Shown: positions 39,572 to 51,668 of the stretch, in pieces | Layout: the number at the start of each line of letters is the position of its first letter | How positions within the stretch are numbered: position 1 is the stretch's first letter | Assembly (NCBI GenBank): GCA_033239005.1 | Contig: BSQZ01000002.1 | Coordinates: 4,527,001 to 4,591,000, forward strand | Source: Lamellibrachia satsuma | Lineage: Eukaryota > Annelida > Polychaeta > Sabellida > Siboglinidae | Length of the DNA: 64,000 bases | Direction: 5' to 3' | Made by a program: the position numbers and the translations under genes | Notes under the pieces: model-generated | Database searches by the model: none | The model's input: the letters and a program-made list of their open reading frames with translations, nothing else | Told to the model about the DNA's origin: nothing

Positions 39572-39579
39572 ATGGATAA
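39517..39579 (+). promoter_or_regulatory. Candidate upstream ORF overlapping the tomosyn start codon
   Basis: ATG at 39517 opens a 20-codon frame (MEESIEGSMDNSLQCKVKNG) whose TAA at 39577-39579 lies within the main-start context ATGGATAA. If the transcript includes 39517, terminating ribosomes would be next to the main ATG. Depends on an unmapped transcription start. Confidence 0.35.
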
Positions 39580-39965
39580 AGTGAATCAGAAAATGAAGAA
39601 GTTTAATTTTCGGGGCGTCTTAGATGGCCTCCGGTCGTCTGTCAGCGCTCCTCCGAAGCTGGATATCGACATAGAAGAGAATTTACGAAGCGAACATTTC
39701 CAAGTGGCCAAGGTAGGCGGCTGTCACTGTCAGAATCGTTGCAAACAATTGGTGCCAATGCCGCATTATTATGAATCGCTTGGGTGTCTTGCATGTTGCT
39801 TACCCTGTTATGTCATTCTTCTTCTGTCATATAGCTACATAACTATACACTGACCTGTCGTTTGCAGACCGTTCGTCATGGCTTTCCATACCAGCCGACA
39901 GCAATGGCATACGATCCCGTGCAAAACCTGCTGGCAATCGGCACGAAAAGCGGCTCGCTTAGGAT
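39572..39965 (+). CDS. STXBP5: Tomosyn (syntaxin-binding protein 5 family), first two coding exons
   Basis: Tomosyn is a cytosolic WD40-repeat protein with a C-terminal R-SNARE-like motif that binds syntaxin/SNAP25 and restrains vesicle fusion. Exon 1 (39572-39712) encodes MDKVNQKMKKFNFRGVLDGL, a linker, then ENLRSEHFQVAK, and ends at GTAGGC. Exon 2 (39868-39965, acceptor ttgcag) encodes TVRHGFPYQPTAMAYDPVQN, then LLAIGTKSGSLR, and ends in phase 2 at GTATCC. This matches the family N-terminus (KFNIRKVLDGL, LQSEHFQ, TVRHGFPYQPxAxAFDP, VGTxTGALR), the start of the beta-propeller. A second in-frame ATG at 39593 gives the shorter MKKFNF start closer to vertebrate proteins. The longer frame extending 5' to 39422 is probably untranslated. 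Remaining exons were not found up to 64000. STXBP5 versus STXBP5L cannot be separated here. Confidence 0.93.
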
Positions 39966-40815
39966 GTATCCTTGTCACTCGGTTACGTACTGATGAGATT
40001 TTGCAAACCTCGATTGTGTATTGATGCTAATTAAGATGTATTTCGTTTTGCAGTCGTAATAAGTGCTGATCAGATGGTCTACAGTTTTGTCAAACGCGAT
40101 CGCATATGCTTATGTCACTAGTATGTGGTATATATCGCGTCTTCTTCCTGTAATATAACATGGCACGGCATTGCCATTATACGAGGAAGATGTAAATGGC
40201 TATGTACTGCCATTGTCAGACGTCTAGATGTTTGATTAGCAAACCTTTTGAGCTTATATCATCTGATGATGTCTTGCAACTTAATGCTGGATAGATGTAA
40301 TCGTAAATTCTAATGCAACATTTTCTCAAGCTGTTATTGTAGTGGCATGTAGGCATGCATGTGAACAATGTGATCGCAGAGGCTTCAGTGTTGCAAGATA
40401 TAGCCATAGGAATGTTTGTACTTACACGTGGTGACTGTGTTCTCATTAAGTAAGTGTACCTGTGACTTTAAATGACCAGTGTTGTGACAATTCCAAGCAC
40501 CGCTAAATACATTGCCTGTCTTATCTTCCTGTTTGTGACATCTTGTGAGCCCATCCTAGCACTGTGTTTATGATGTCCAGCTACCAGCACTTGTAAAATC
40601 AGTGTAATCAATTTACAGTTACTTTATGCATAACTGTTAATACATGCACAATCATGATTATATTTAAAACTATTTTGAAATAATTAAATAAATAAACCCT
40701 CATGTTATTATTGTCACTGATGTTTTTCAAGACAAAATCAAGCATGATATTAAAATTCAGTCACTGTATATGCATTAGATAGAAAATGAAGAGAAATGTG
40801 CACAAGAAAATTGTG
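39966..40815. other. Tomosyn intron 2, proximal part
   Basis: No exon recognised. Ordinary AT-rich intronic sequence. Confidence 0.5.
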
Positions 40816-40823
40816 ATTGCCAT

Positions 40824-42405
40824 CAGACCTGGGGCGGATGTACTCGGTATTCGAGTACATTTTTGAAGTGCACATACTCATGGAAATTATGGGTCAGGTA
40901 CTCATACTCAATGCTGAATGTACTCAGATTTTACGAGTACATCTGAGTACTATTTAATATGATGCTGTGATAATTACTTATGATTTTTTTTTAAATACAG
41001 GTATATCAAGTATTTGTAGTTAACAGAATGAAAATATTTTTTATTTACATAATTCCGTACAGTATATGAAATGTTCAAATACATTATTTCTGTTTCATAT
41101 AGCAAAATTAACTAAAGGCTTCACTAAAGGCAGCATCTTTTCCTGGTCAGAAAACATAGTTAACATTAAGCAAACAGTTATGTTAGTAACCAGTTCAGGC
41201 TATAATCCTTAATTATGTCTGTTTAATTAAGCCAGGAAGTCCATGATGAAGGGTCCATTCATCAGTTAGTCGTAAAATGCCTTTGTTGCTTATACAAGGG
41301 ACAGTATTAAGAACTAGCTGAGTGTATTTCTATGGTGACTCAAGTCACACAGCACCAGTATTCTTTATTCAAATTAGCACACAACTCCTTTGTTCCAGTT
41401 TGGACAAATCTTCTCACTGATAGACTCACTACATTGATTACATAGGTAATTCTGGGGCGAGACCAATAAATGCAGTATATTAAAGTATTTGTCTAATGGT
41501 TATATTTTCTTCATAATAAGTAAATAATTATTGTTAGATTATGCACCAGGTGTACTGTTTTATATTATCGCTTAATAATATTAATTAATAATAATATTGT
41601 GTACCATGCAGAGTAAGCCTACATTTACATTGTCTGATTTGTGAATCCAATTGCACAACACGTTCTTGGTGTTTTGTAGTGAGCAAATCATGGCTCTCTA
41701 CATAGTCTATAAATCAGAAGGTGGTCAGATGATAAGTACAGTTGACAGTCAGGGGCTAGCAAAACTATATCTAGGGTCTGGGAGAGCAAAGATAAGAGAA
41801 GTGATAAACAAAGAAAAGAAGTCCGTCCCATTCTGGAAAGTACATCATAACAACTTTCCAACTCTGTCCCAGTTAGTTCCTTATCACCTTAGTATCCCAA
41901 CCTCGTCAGCCCCGGTCGAGAGATTATTCAGCATTGCTGAACGTGTTCCACCCTGAGCAATGTGCCCTTAAAGGTCTTAAAGATGCTACATTCGAACAGC
42001 TGATGTTCACTAGCTGCAATGGGTATTAATAAAAATAAATGAGGACGCCAGTGAACATCCTAGCTTCAATGCCTGGTCATGACTTTCCAAGTTTTACCTT
42101 ACACATAATATTCTGTAATTATGTTACTTGTTTATGACATAAAGTGTTTTTTAAGATGTTCCTCATAAAAAGTTTCATCAACTGCCTTTGCATAATCAAT
42201 TGTTCCTGAATTATATAAATTAACTAACCAGTTTTATTTTTGAAATATGCTATTACTAATAATTTACTATATAATGCAATATGTACTCATACTCATAGTC
42301 GCATGCTCGTGTAAATGTACTTATACTCAGCTTTTAGTAATGTACTCGTACTCCTCCATCACCAATGTACCCATACTCATGACAGTGTACTCGGACCCAG
42401 GTCTG
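40824..42405. mobile_element. hAT element remnant, 1582 bp, with TIRs and 8-bp target duplication
   Basis: Terminal inverted repeats are 'cagacctggg' (40824) and 'cccaggtctg' (ending 42405). Flanking 8-mers are 'attgccat' (40816-40823) and 'attgccgt' (42406-42413), one mismatch, fitting hAT-type insertion. Subterminal repeats of 'gagtacat'/'tgtactc' are dense at both ends. An internal transposase fragment is present. It lies in tomosyn intron 2. Confidence 0.85.
41651..42030 (+). pseudogene. hAT transposase C-terminal dimerisation domain fragment
   Basis: The frame reads PFWKVHHNNFPTLSQLVPYH, then LSIPTSSAPVERLFSIAE. This is the hAT C-terminal signature ('FPxLxxLAxxxLxIPxSSxxxERxFS'). After SIAE the frame shifts and continues VFHPEQCALKGL, then ATFEQLMFTSCNGY and a stop. 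Upstream catalytic domains are absent, so the element is non-autonomous. Confidence 0.85.
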
Positions 42406-42413
42406 ATTGCCGT

Positions 42414-43430
42414 CATGATTACAATTACTTGACCTGTTTTGACCAGTGTAATTGGGTATGAGTACAAGTACAAATGATTGTACAATTACTAAAAAAAATT
42501 TGACGATTACACATAATTACTGAGTATGAGTACAAATAGGATTACTCGAAAAATTTAGGCAGTACTAATATTGAGTATGATTACTCTGGACATCTCCACC
42601 AGCACTTGTGTTTGACATTTATATCTCTCACCAGTTGTAATATATTATAGAGCGCCTGTGCTCCAACATGAAGCAGATGTTATATAGGTGACATTAGCCA
42701 GTTCCTTTTAGTGTTTTGATGATCAGTTATAATCGATAATCTATTGGTTGGGCTTTAGCGATGGTGATGTTGAATTATGGAATCCATAATCGGTTATCAG
42801 TGAAAATGTGAAACAAATGCTTGAATATGTCCGCGACTCCCTGTGTCATTGGTTGCGAAATATGGTATGTTCGAAGGATGCATGTTCCAGTTCCAAAGTA
42901 GTTTCAGTATGCATGTATGTACTCCATTACAGTCTGTCAACAATAACTTACATTCTGGTAAGACAAGTGAGAATAGACTTGACACTACTGGTGTAATTTG
43001 TTGACTGTGACATATGATGGATTCTATTAATCATGCATGTTGCATTAAGGTCGTGTTGATTAAACATTGTAATAACCAAATTATCTATGACAGTGGCGAT
43101 ATTGTTAGTACTCATGGTAGATCCACCCAAGCAAACGTGGCGATGAACATGGGTACAACAACCCATCAAATTCGTTACCCAGAATTCCCCAGATGACATC
43201 CACGGTAGTAATTTTCAACATATGTAGATTAGTTTGAATTTTGGAAGAGTTAATATGTGACACATCTGTTATTGATGAACACATTATTTTAGAATATAAG
43301 TGAGATAAACAAGCCCAGTGCAGCTATTCTTGTAAACACCATAACACATTCATCCACATAAACTACAGTGAAATGTAGTTTATTTGATGTAAACATAAAC
43401 AAAGATTGTCTGATAACTGATATCCACCAG
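42414..43430. other. Intronic stretch, no gene recognised
   Basis: 42440-42600 holds scattered 'gtatgagtacaa' motifs resembling the hAT subterminal repeats, perhaps a second old copy. The rest is unremarkable. Confidence 0.45.
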
Positions 43431-43436
43431 AGTTTG

Positions 43437-43765
43437 ATATAGAGGTACTGTGCACCACTGGTGATGTACACATACTGCACGTCACTGGTAATGTACACAT
43501 ACTGCACATCACTGGTAATGTACACATACTGAACATCACTGGTGATGTACACAGAATGTACACCACTGATGATGAGCATATACAGTACACCACTGGTGAT
43601 GTACACATACTGTACACCACTGGTGATGTACACATACTGTACACCACTGGTGATATACACATACTGTACACCACTGGTGATGTACACATACTGTACACCA
43701 CTGGTGATGTACACATACTATATACCACTGGTGATGTACACCTACTGTATACCACTGGTGATGAA
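43437..43765 (+). repeat. 27-bp minisatellite, about 12 copies
   Basis: The unit is 'accactggtgatgtacacat' plus 'actgtac'. The period is a multiple of 3, giving open frames on both strands (TTGDVHILY and YVYITSGVQ repeats); not genes. Confidence 0.93.
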
Positions 43766-44290
43766 CTTTATCCCATACCTCATTGTTCAGACTTAAACAG
43801 CTTAGATAATGACAGTTCTCAACCAGTATGTCTGGTTTATTGACGTTTTATGTCGCTGTGTTTTCATTGTGTGTTCAGTATTATGCAGTGTTTGAGTAAA
43901 CATAAAAAACAGTGTTTGCACACTCTGGGGTGGGTTAGTGTAGATGAGAAACATAAGACGTTCTAAGATGTATCGGACATACTAGTCAACAAATTCTGGT
44001 TTGAATACTAACACGGAAATCATATATGCATCTTAAGATGTTATTTGGACTTCCAGTGAATGTGTCAAGCACATTTAAAAGCAATTTATTATGTTCATTA
44101 CATGCATGTACTTTTATTGTTGGTACTGTTTAGTTGTTGGAATAATTACAGTCATCATTGATATGCCAGATTTTCCATGGAGCAGTCAACATTAAAACAA
44201 GGAAATACTTATGCCCAGATGTATATAATCGTTCATTCCTGTTTGCCCAATACATATACAGATTTATCTTTCCCTGCTGGATCTCCATAA

Positions 44291-44328
44291 GCGTGTGCGT
44301 GTGCGTGAGTGAGTGAGTGAGTGAGTGA

Positions 44329-44374
<46 letters not shown>
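44291..44374 (+). repeat. (GTGA)n(GT)n microsatellite
   Basis: gtgc/gtga tetramers grading into about 18 gt units. Confidence 0.95.
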
Positions 44375-44376
<2 letters not shown>

Positions 44377-44399
44377 ATATATACATATACCTATATATA

Positions 44400-46755
44400 C
44401 AACTTAGAAGGCAATATGTAGTTAGCATGTTTAATTAAGCATAACCATAAAGTAATATTTTCTCATTCCACTTAGCTTACATTACATGTTTAGATATTCA
44501 TTATTTTCTTATCTCCATGCTTCTGTGCACAGCTGATTTATTGTCATGTGCATGTCAGTGTTCTGTCTCTGCTATGTGTAATGTCAGCAAGGACACTGCC
44601 TTGTATGGCAGTGTACATTTCACTATTTATACATCAAGTCTGAAGTTTAATTATGACACACAGGCATGATTAAATGTGTTTTATATGTAGCCTTTAGCAC
44701 TAAGCCATCCACTTACTAAATAAACAGAGTTACGTTATATGCCCGTTGTGGCATGCCTATATTAGAAGGTTTCCTCTGCATGCACTTTGTCTCATAATAA
44801 TTAAATTAATTAAAGTACATTTATTTCAATTAATGAATAAGTTGTGTTAAAGTGTATGTGACCAATATACTCTAGCAGATGTTGTTCCACTGTATTCTGA
44901 TAGCTTTGTATATTTATTATTATAGCAATTATAGCAATTACATACCTCTAAATCACTTCTATTCATGGATAAAGCATGTTTCTTTTAAGTAATAAATCCC
45001 GTTTTTCAATCTTTGATGGGCGTTAGTAAAAAAATTTTGTTTTTCCAATTTGGAAACATCATATATCTGGTTATGACGATGCTATGCCAATGAATCTTTG
45101 ATTGATGTGCTCCTTATTGTCTTCTTTATGCAACTTCGGAGATATATATATTTTTTATGCATAGTTTTAGTGCGATCTTGGTAGTCGACTCGTAATGTAA
45201 AATGTGTTTTCTATCAATAAAAATGTTATATTTAAAAAATATGAAGTAATAGCAATACATTAAATATCTCTTCATAGTTACGTATCATGAGGTGTGTTTT
45301 TTATATTTTCAATATATTTTTTACTCAGAATGACCCCGTCTACAGTTTGGGCTAAACAAAATTGCATTAGCTATGCAATTTAAAACATAGTCCTCCGTCT
45401 GGGATGTCTCCCCTTAAGCAAGTATGGGCTAAGCATCTTTAATTTTAAGTCTGATCTAGCAAGTGATACATCAGTGTTCTACATTTTTACTTGCATACTT
45501 TTGGTTCACGCAGTATCTGTGTAGAACTTTGCTCCATGATGTAAGAGGAAAAGAAAATGTCTGAGATCTCTGGATCTACCCTGGCTAATGGTGAAATTAT
45601 TGCAAGCTGAAATATCCTGCACTTAGTTACAGAAATACGTTTCAGTCACATATGACATAGTTTGTCATGTTTGCCAGCTGTCCATATGCGACCAGTGTGT
45701 ACGCGTGGGTTCATCTTACACATCCCCGAAATTCGATTATGAATTAGCTTATTAATTATGCATTTTGCATAAGTGCAGTTATGTTTCTAAATATAACTTA
45801 TGATTTAGATGTGCCTTACATGCATGTAGCCGCCCATATGCCAGCATTGGGGTGTGGTGTTTCCCCATGATGTCATGGGGCTTGGTGCTAACAGTGCGCA
45901 TCCATGAAACTGTCGTGTGCACACATTAACTGTCCACGCAACAATAGGCATATGTGCTTTTTACAGCACGTATCAACATTTGGGTCGTGTGTTAAATTGA
46001 TATTATTGATTTTCGGCAAGCGCAACGTCTGCGCTGCTCCCACGGCCTGCAGAATGCTGTCGATATTGCTTGGAGCAGTGCTTGCTCCTTGCCAGCCAGT
46101 GTTTACCGGATTATGGATTTCATCAACCTCAGTGATGATGTGGCGTTAAGTAGAGCCTTTTAGTAGACCATGCACACTGCAGAGATATTTACTGCCGGTA
46201 GTATCTTTAGTGTGGGAACCTGTTTTCTCTTCTGCTGGGAAAATAGCTTCCAGCATGCAGCTTTTGAATAATTAAGGGAGGTTTTATGACTTGTTAAAAT
46301 AGCTTTGTCATGCAGTTTTCCTGTCTAGTTTGTACTTGGAAAGGTCCAGTGCTTGTAACACTGACTTAAGCTATGACACCGATGCAGCATTATGTCATTT
46401 AATTTAGGAAAATCAGGTTTAAAATCCTGCAAATTCTACAAAGCTCACTGACTGGTTTAGTATAATTGGTTATTTTACATAGCTGCACAGAGTGTTAATT
46501 TTATTGTTTTTCTTGATTTAATGTATTTTCTACATCAAACACAGGCAGTGTTTATCTGGTATTTTTCGTGTAATCATGGTGAATCATACAAGTTCATTAG
46601 TTCCTGAGATATTAACTTGTTAAATAGGAATTCAGCTAAAAAACTACTGGAGCTGGCATGCGCAAATGTTGAATACTTTCTTAACTTACAAGGCGCTTTC
46701 ACAAAAATCCAATATTAGAACAAACAAAAAGATCAGTGCAACACCCTTCTGATGC
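44400..46755. other. Intronic stretch, no gene recognised
   Basis: AT-rich; a slightly GC-richer patch with an 81-codon ORF lies at 45904-46149 but has no recognisable domain or clear splice borders. Confidence 0.45.
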
Positions 46756-46763
46756 ATTGATAT

Positions 46764-47111
46764 CAGGGTTGAAATTTTTTTTGAAAAAATCGATTAAATC
46801 GGATTTTTTCGATTAAATCGATTTATTTGATTTTTTCAACATTCTCGACAAATCTTATAAGAAATAATATGTAGTTCTGAAAATAAATAAATTTGTGGAA
46901 TATCATAATATACCCAATGGGTAGAACATTTCATTCCTAGCCTTTCTAAAGAATTAAAACAAAGTTGTTATGTACAAATTTAAACTTTATTAAAAAATAT
47001 GTACAGTTAAATCAACTGGCAGCTAAAAAATCGAAAAAATCAATATCTTGATTTTTTCATATTGATTTAATCGATGATTTAATCAATTTGATTAAATCAA
47101 CGCCAACTCTG
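46764..47111. mobile_element. hAT-type MITE, 348 bp, perfect 8-bp target duplication
   Basis: It begins 'cagggttgaaatttttt' and ends 'aaatcaacgccaactctg'. Flanking 'attgatat' is identical on both sides (46756-46763 and 47112-47119). The interior is made of 'tcgattaaatcgatt' variants. It has the same length as the MITE at 25381-25728 and a similar theme of AT-rich palindromic repeats. Confidence 0.85.
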
Positions 47112-47715
47112 ATTGATATGGAATGATCCTCTTCAGAAATACTTGCATTTATTTCAGTAGACATATTCCAGTGATATTTGTCACTGATCCATCAAGTTCC
47201 CATATCAAGAACTTTTTGCACATGCGTGCAGATAATGTCAGAAATAAAGAGCTTTATCAAACGAGGCCACCCACTACTGTTGCGAGTTGCCTGTGTTACT
47301 GTGAGGGACAACAAGGAAGATAAACACTGGGACTGTCACGAGATCAGCTGTTGCTTCTGTTTTGTGCATGCGTTATACACGTGCTAGCTACGGGCTACAA
47401 AAAGAGGCAAGTAGAACCACCCAGAAAGTAACACATTCATTTTGTATCGCTGCAACCCGAGTCTGTGGGAATTTTTGGTCTGGAAATTCAGTCTGACTGG
47501 AAATATCTCCGTTCGCCATTGTTATGTTGCTTTTAAATGTAACAAGCCTGATGTTTGTATCATTTGTAAGATCAAGGAGGGGGGTTTTGTCCATGGGGCT
47601 TTTCTCCGTGATTCGCTATGATTATATATAGTTTAACCTCTGTGTATTCTAAAATCTTGAATGCCAAAATGTTTTTATTGAATCACATTTTTTTTACCGT
47701 TATCTGTAATTTGAA

Positions 47716-47841
47716 TGTTTTGGAATGAATGTCATGTTTACATTTAATTTGGAGTGGAACACATTTTCACGGGTGTTAATTATATGCCCACTCTGATTGC
47801 ATGATCCCATGTATACCTGACCCAGATAGACGTCTCCACTG

Positions 47842-47908
<67 letters not shown>

Positions 47909-48201
47909 ACAGTTTCCATGTGTGACAGACGCTCCTGGCAAATCTCCCAGGAATCCCCTGTGAGCTGTATGGTACATAAATGAGATGCGATGTGACATGA
48001 ATAGCCAGAGAACATGTAGTCCCTCCATAACCACTTCTGTTCTACTGCATGGTTACCTGCTGTACACTCATATGTATGCGTGTACATATGTACATGCACA
48101 TACATACAATTGTCCGATATTTACTAACAGTTAAAAGAGTTATCTTATGAGAAATGACCACTTTTAAATGTTAATCTTTTATTGAAAAAATCATGTCCAT
48201 A

Positions 48202-48275
<74 letters not shown>

Positions 48276-48400
48276 GTTTTGGAGTGAATGTCATGTTTAC
48301 ATTTAATTTGGAGTGGAACACACTTTCACGGGTGTTAATTATATGCCCACTCTGATTGCATGATCCCATGTATACCTGACCCAGATAGACGTCTCTCTGA

Positions 48401-48402
<2 letters not shown>
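47716..48402 (+). repeat. Direct repeat pair, about 128 bp each
   Basis: 47716-47843 and 48275-48402 share nearly all bases, from 'tgttttgga' through 'tcacgggtgttaattatatg' to 'cccagatagacgtctc', each followed by a TA run. A shorter inverted copy of the first half lies at 48463-48520. Confidence 0.85.
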
Positions 48403-48465
<63 letters not shown>

Positions 48466-48521
48466 AAAGTGTGTTCCACTCCAAATTAATTGTAAACATG
48501 ACATTCACTCCAAAACAGGTA

Positions 48522-48556
<35 letters not shown>
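47849..48556 (+). repeat. Four (TA)n microsatellite tracts
   Basis: TA runs at about 47849-47904, 48207-48271, 48403-48461 and 48521-48556 sit at the boundaries of the duplicated blocks. Confidence 0.95.
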
Positions 48557-48563
<7 letters not shown>

Positions 48564-48851
48564 GGACATGATTTTTTCAATAAAGGATTAACATTTAAAA
48601 GTGGTCATTTCTCATAAGATAACTCTTTTAACTGTTAGTAAATATCGGACAATTGTATGTATGTGCATGTACATATGTACACGCATACATATGAGTGTAC
48701 AGCAGGTAACCATGCAGTAGAACAGAAGTGGTTATGGAGGGACTACATGTTCTCTGGCTATTCATGTCACATCGCATCTCATTTATGTACCATACAGCTC
48801 ACAGGGGATTCCTGGGAGATTTGCCAGGAGCGTCTGTCACACATGGAAACT
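47911..48851. repeat. Inverted duplication, two 296-bp arms, TA-rich centre
   Basis: The left arm 47911-48206 and right arm 48556-48851 are almost identical in reverse complement. Both give the same 65-residue frame on opposite strands (starting MYVHVHMYTHTY and ending RLSHMET). The centre holds TA microsatellites and the 128-bp repeat. The near identity suggests recent origin or an assembly artefact. No gene is implied. Confidence 0.9.
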
Positions 48852-49029
48852 CAAGATGTCAAAACAAATTCTCCGATTTACCAGTGAAGGATTATGATCA
48901 AATCAGTAATTGCTTAGACTAAGCAATTGTTGACATTTTCCTGCTTGTAGAAAGCCTACTAAACGAGGGAGGGGTTCAAAGCATGAATGTTAATTTTTTT
49001 AGTGTTGGTCACACGTGAAATACGACCAT

Positions 49030-49110
49030 CATTGCGTTATGCAACACTGCGCATTGAGCTGTTATGGAACTACTTTTTAAATTACGTAACCGATCACAGC
49101 GCTGCAGTCC
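49030..49110. mobile_element. Dispersed repeat copy
   Basis: 'gagctgttatggaactact' and 'aaattacgtaacc' resemble the repeat at 13808-13860 and, inverted, 59165-59260. Confidence 0.4.
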
Positions 49111-49119
49111 GGCATTTTG

Positions 49120-50735
49120 GAAATGTGCAACTTTGCGGAAAACAGTTATCAACATGACACCATTGAGTTGTTTGAAAAACACATTTAGCTTTAACATTAT
49201 TATTGGACATAAGATGTTTGTAAACATATTCTGCTTGATTGAATGCATGTTCAGTTTTTGCATATAACCAAATAACCATTCCGTGGTATTCTGCATTTGT
49301 AGGTAAATCGTTAAAAGGTTGTTAAATTACAAAAACCCTTGTACACTTGTGACACAGCTTCTGGTTCCATGGCCATCTCGTGACATCCAAATAATGTCTT
49401 GTGGCAATAACCTTTTGATGTCGTACGACCCTGGCGTAAATCGTAAAATGGCATTTTGTCTGAAAGGTCAGTTTAACTTTAATTGCTATCTGATTTGGTT
49501 CACCTGTGATGATAGATGTTGGTGTTTACCTGTGTTGCTTGGAGCTGTAGGTGCAGGTGTCAGACTAAAGTGTCATTGAGCCCTTGTAAGGTAACATCTC
49601 CGGGTATGGCTGTTTGAGTGGTGGACGCAGTGCAAATACTGCATTGTGCAACATGGTGCACTGGAGGTCACTGCGGGTCATTCAGGCTGATGACACAGAT
49701 ATACATCTGACAACACTTGACTAACAATGAGCTATCAGCATGAGGTCGTGGAATACAATGCATCCATCCAGCTTACCCCTGCCATTGCTGAAATTGCCAT
49801 TTAAATATAAGATCATAGGGTGTATTCAGTTGCAACTGTACAAGTAATTTCAAGTTTCATTCATTTGAATAAATTACTCAGGTGTTCTGTAGAAACCCTG
49901 CAGGACTCATAGTGACACCACCTGCACAAATAGAGTATAAAGTATGATATTATATACGTCATATATTTCTACATACCAACCATGTCATGATAGTTGAAAC
50001 ATTACTCATTCAATATATAACATAATATATACATAAGGTTGATATATATCTAGTGTAGAAAATATTTATTGCATGTATACATATGTAAACATTTAAATTG
50101 AGTCAAAGTAATTGGAGTAGGACATTTAGAAATCAACTCGTCAATTTTCGTTAAAGCTAAAGATAAATCTGTCATCATATGTGATTCTCCATTAGGCCAT
50201 CTTGTAGTCCCATCTACCATTCTGTTCTGTTTCAGCACCTCAGCCTGATTTCACTGGATTTGTTATGACAGACCATGCCTGGAGAGTCCCTGGCCTGTTT
50301 CTTTCCCATCTCGTTGCCAGTTGGGGGCCTCCCTGGAGAAGTTATCTGTTGTTTTTCCATATTATTGATGTTTCCATTTTTTTCCTGTTATTATCTTGTT
50401 CTTGTCAGAGATTAGCTGTGGCCACCTGATATAACAAGGTTATTTATGTAGCTGAGGAAATGTTTGCGTTTACTCTGTGTGATCTCTGCCTTGTTCTTGT
50501 TTTGAATCTGTGGTGGTAGTGCCCTTTCCTGTCAGTGTCAAAAGCAAATAATGCCAGTCGGATGTTTCTGTGATTGCAGATATTGTGTGAAGTTGTTAAA
50601 AAATCTAATTTTGAGACGTTGTCTTTTCCATTAGATCTATGTAATTGCTAAAAAAAAATTTTGGCTGTTATGCTTGTAGTTTTATTGCATGGTATACATT
50701 AAAAAAAATATGTATACAGACAACATACACGTACA
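49120..50735. other. Intronic stretch, no gene recognised
   Basis: No domain, convincing exon or strong repeat seen. Confidence 0.45.
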
Positions 50736-50737
50736 TT

Positions 50738-51050
50738 GTGGGGCATGATGGTGTAGAGGTTGGAACAATTGGGCTCTCAATCGAGAGAATCCGGGTTCAA
50801 ATCCTCTTACTTCCGTTTTGAAGTTCGGGCATTTTCGTTCACTCCTCGTTGTCGCAATTCACTCATTTGTATAAAGGAGGACCTGGCTATGGACTGTAGT
50901 GGATGTGTGAATGAACAGTCTTTGCACAGTAATTGCAGCATAGCTGAATGCTCCCCAGAGAGTCGAGTTGGCGTTGGAATGAACAGGTCTGCCAGGGGGT
51001 GAAGTGTAAAGCGTCTTGAGCTGTCCTGTAAACATTATATGATCTCTGTA
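50738..51050 (+). mobile_element. tRNA-derived SINE, plus strand
   Basis: The head 'ggggcatgatggtgtagagg' has a box-A-like core and box B 'gggttcaaatcc' at 50792-50803. The body has 'aattgcagcat', 'gagttggcgttggaatgaac' and 'gccagggggtgaagtgtaaa'. It is the same family as 22432-22727 in the opposite orientation. Confidence 0.75.
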
Positions 51051-51439
51051 GTGTCACTTCAGGCTAGAAATAATAGTCCAAAAAGACACTGTTGTGACAC
51101 AGTGTTACTACTAGTTACTCCACATGAAACTAGGTATATTGTATCTGTATCATGTACTAGGTATATTGATTCTTATAATATGCATATATGACAATACTAG
51201 TGTGGTTTTCTGAGGTCAGTTGGTAAGATCTGCGCCATACACATTCTTAGTTGTGGAATGTACTATAATCTATTGTGATACAGAGCATGTATTATTAATG
51301 TTTACACTGTGCCAGACAAAGGTGATACTGTTGCATTATCCATTTGAAGTTATGTCTGGATAATCCTGTCTGGTGTTGGTTGCTGACATAAGTGTAGCTA
51401 TGTAATGTTAGTGTTGTTACTATGTCTGTATACAGCTGT

Positions 51440-51668
51440 TGGTGTTGTGGCTAGGCAGGACAGTTGGTGTTGGATACAAATAAGACAGTTCATGTTGGAG
51501 ACAAATTGGACAGTTGGTGTTAAAAACAAATAGGACAGTTCGTGTTGGAGACAAATAGGACAGTTAGTGTTGGAGACAAATAGGATAGTTGGTGTTGGAG
51601 ACAAATAGGATAGTTGGTGTTGGAAACAAATAGGACAATAACTGTTGATGTTGGGGACAAATAAGACA
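51440..51668 (+). repeat. 25-bp minisatellite, about 8 copies
   Basis: The unit is 'ataggacagttggtgttgga' plus 'gacaa', with variants. Confidence 0.9.

Noticed and set aside
43289..43843. Four overlapping ORFs of 84-141 codons
   Set aside because: 27-bp minisatellite, open in several frames.
47776..48617. Ile-Tyr repeat ORFs and a duplicated 65-residue ORF
   Set aside because: TA microsatellites and the inverted duplication; no domain or independent coding signal.
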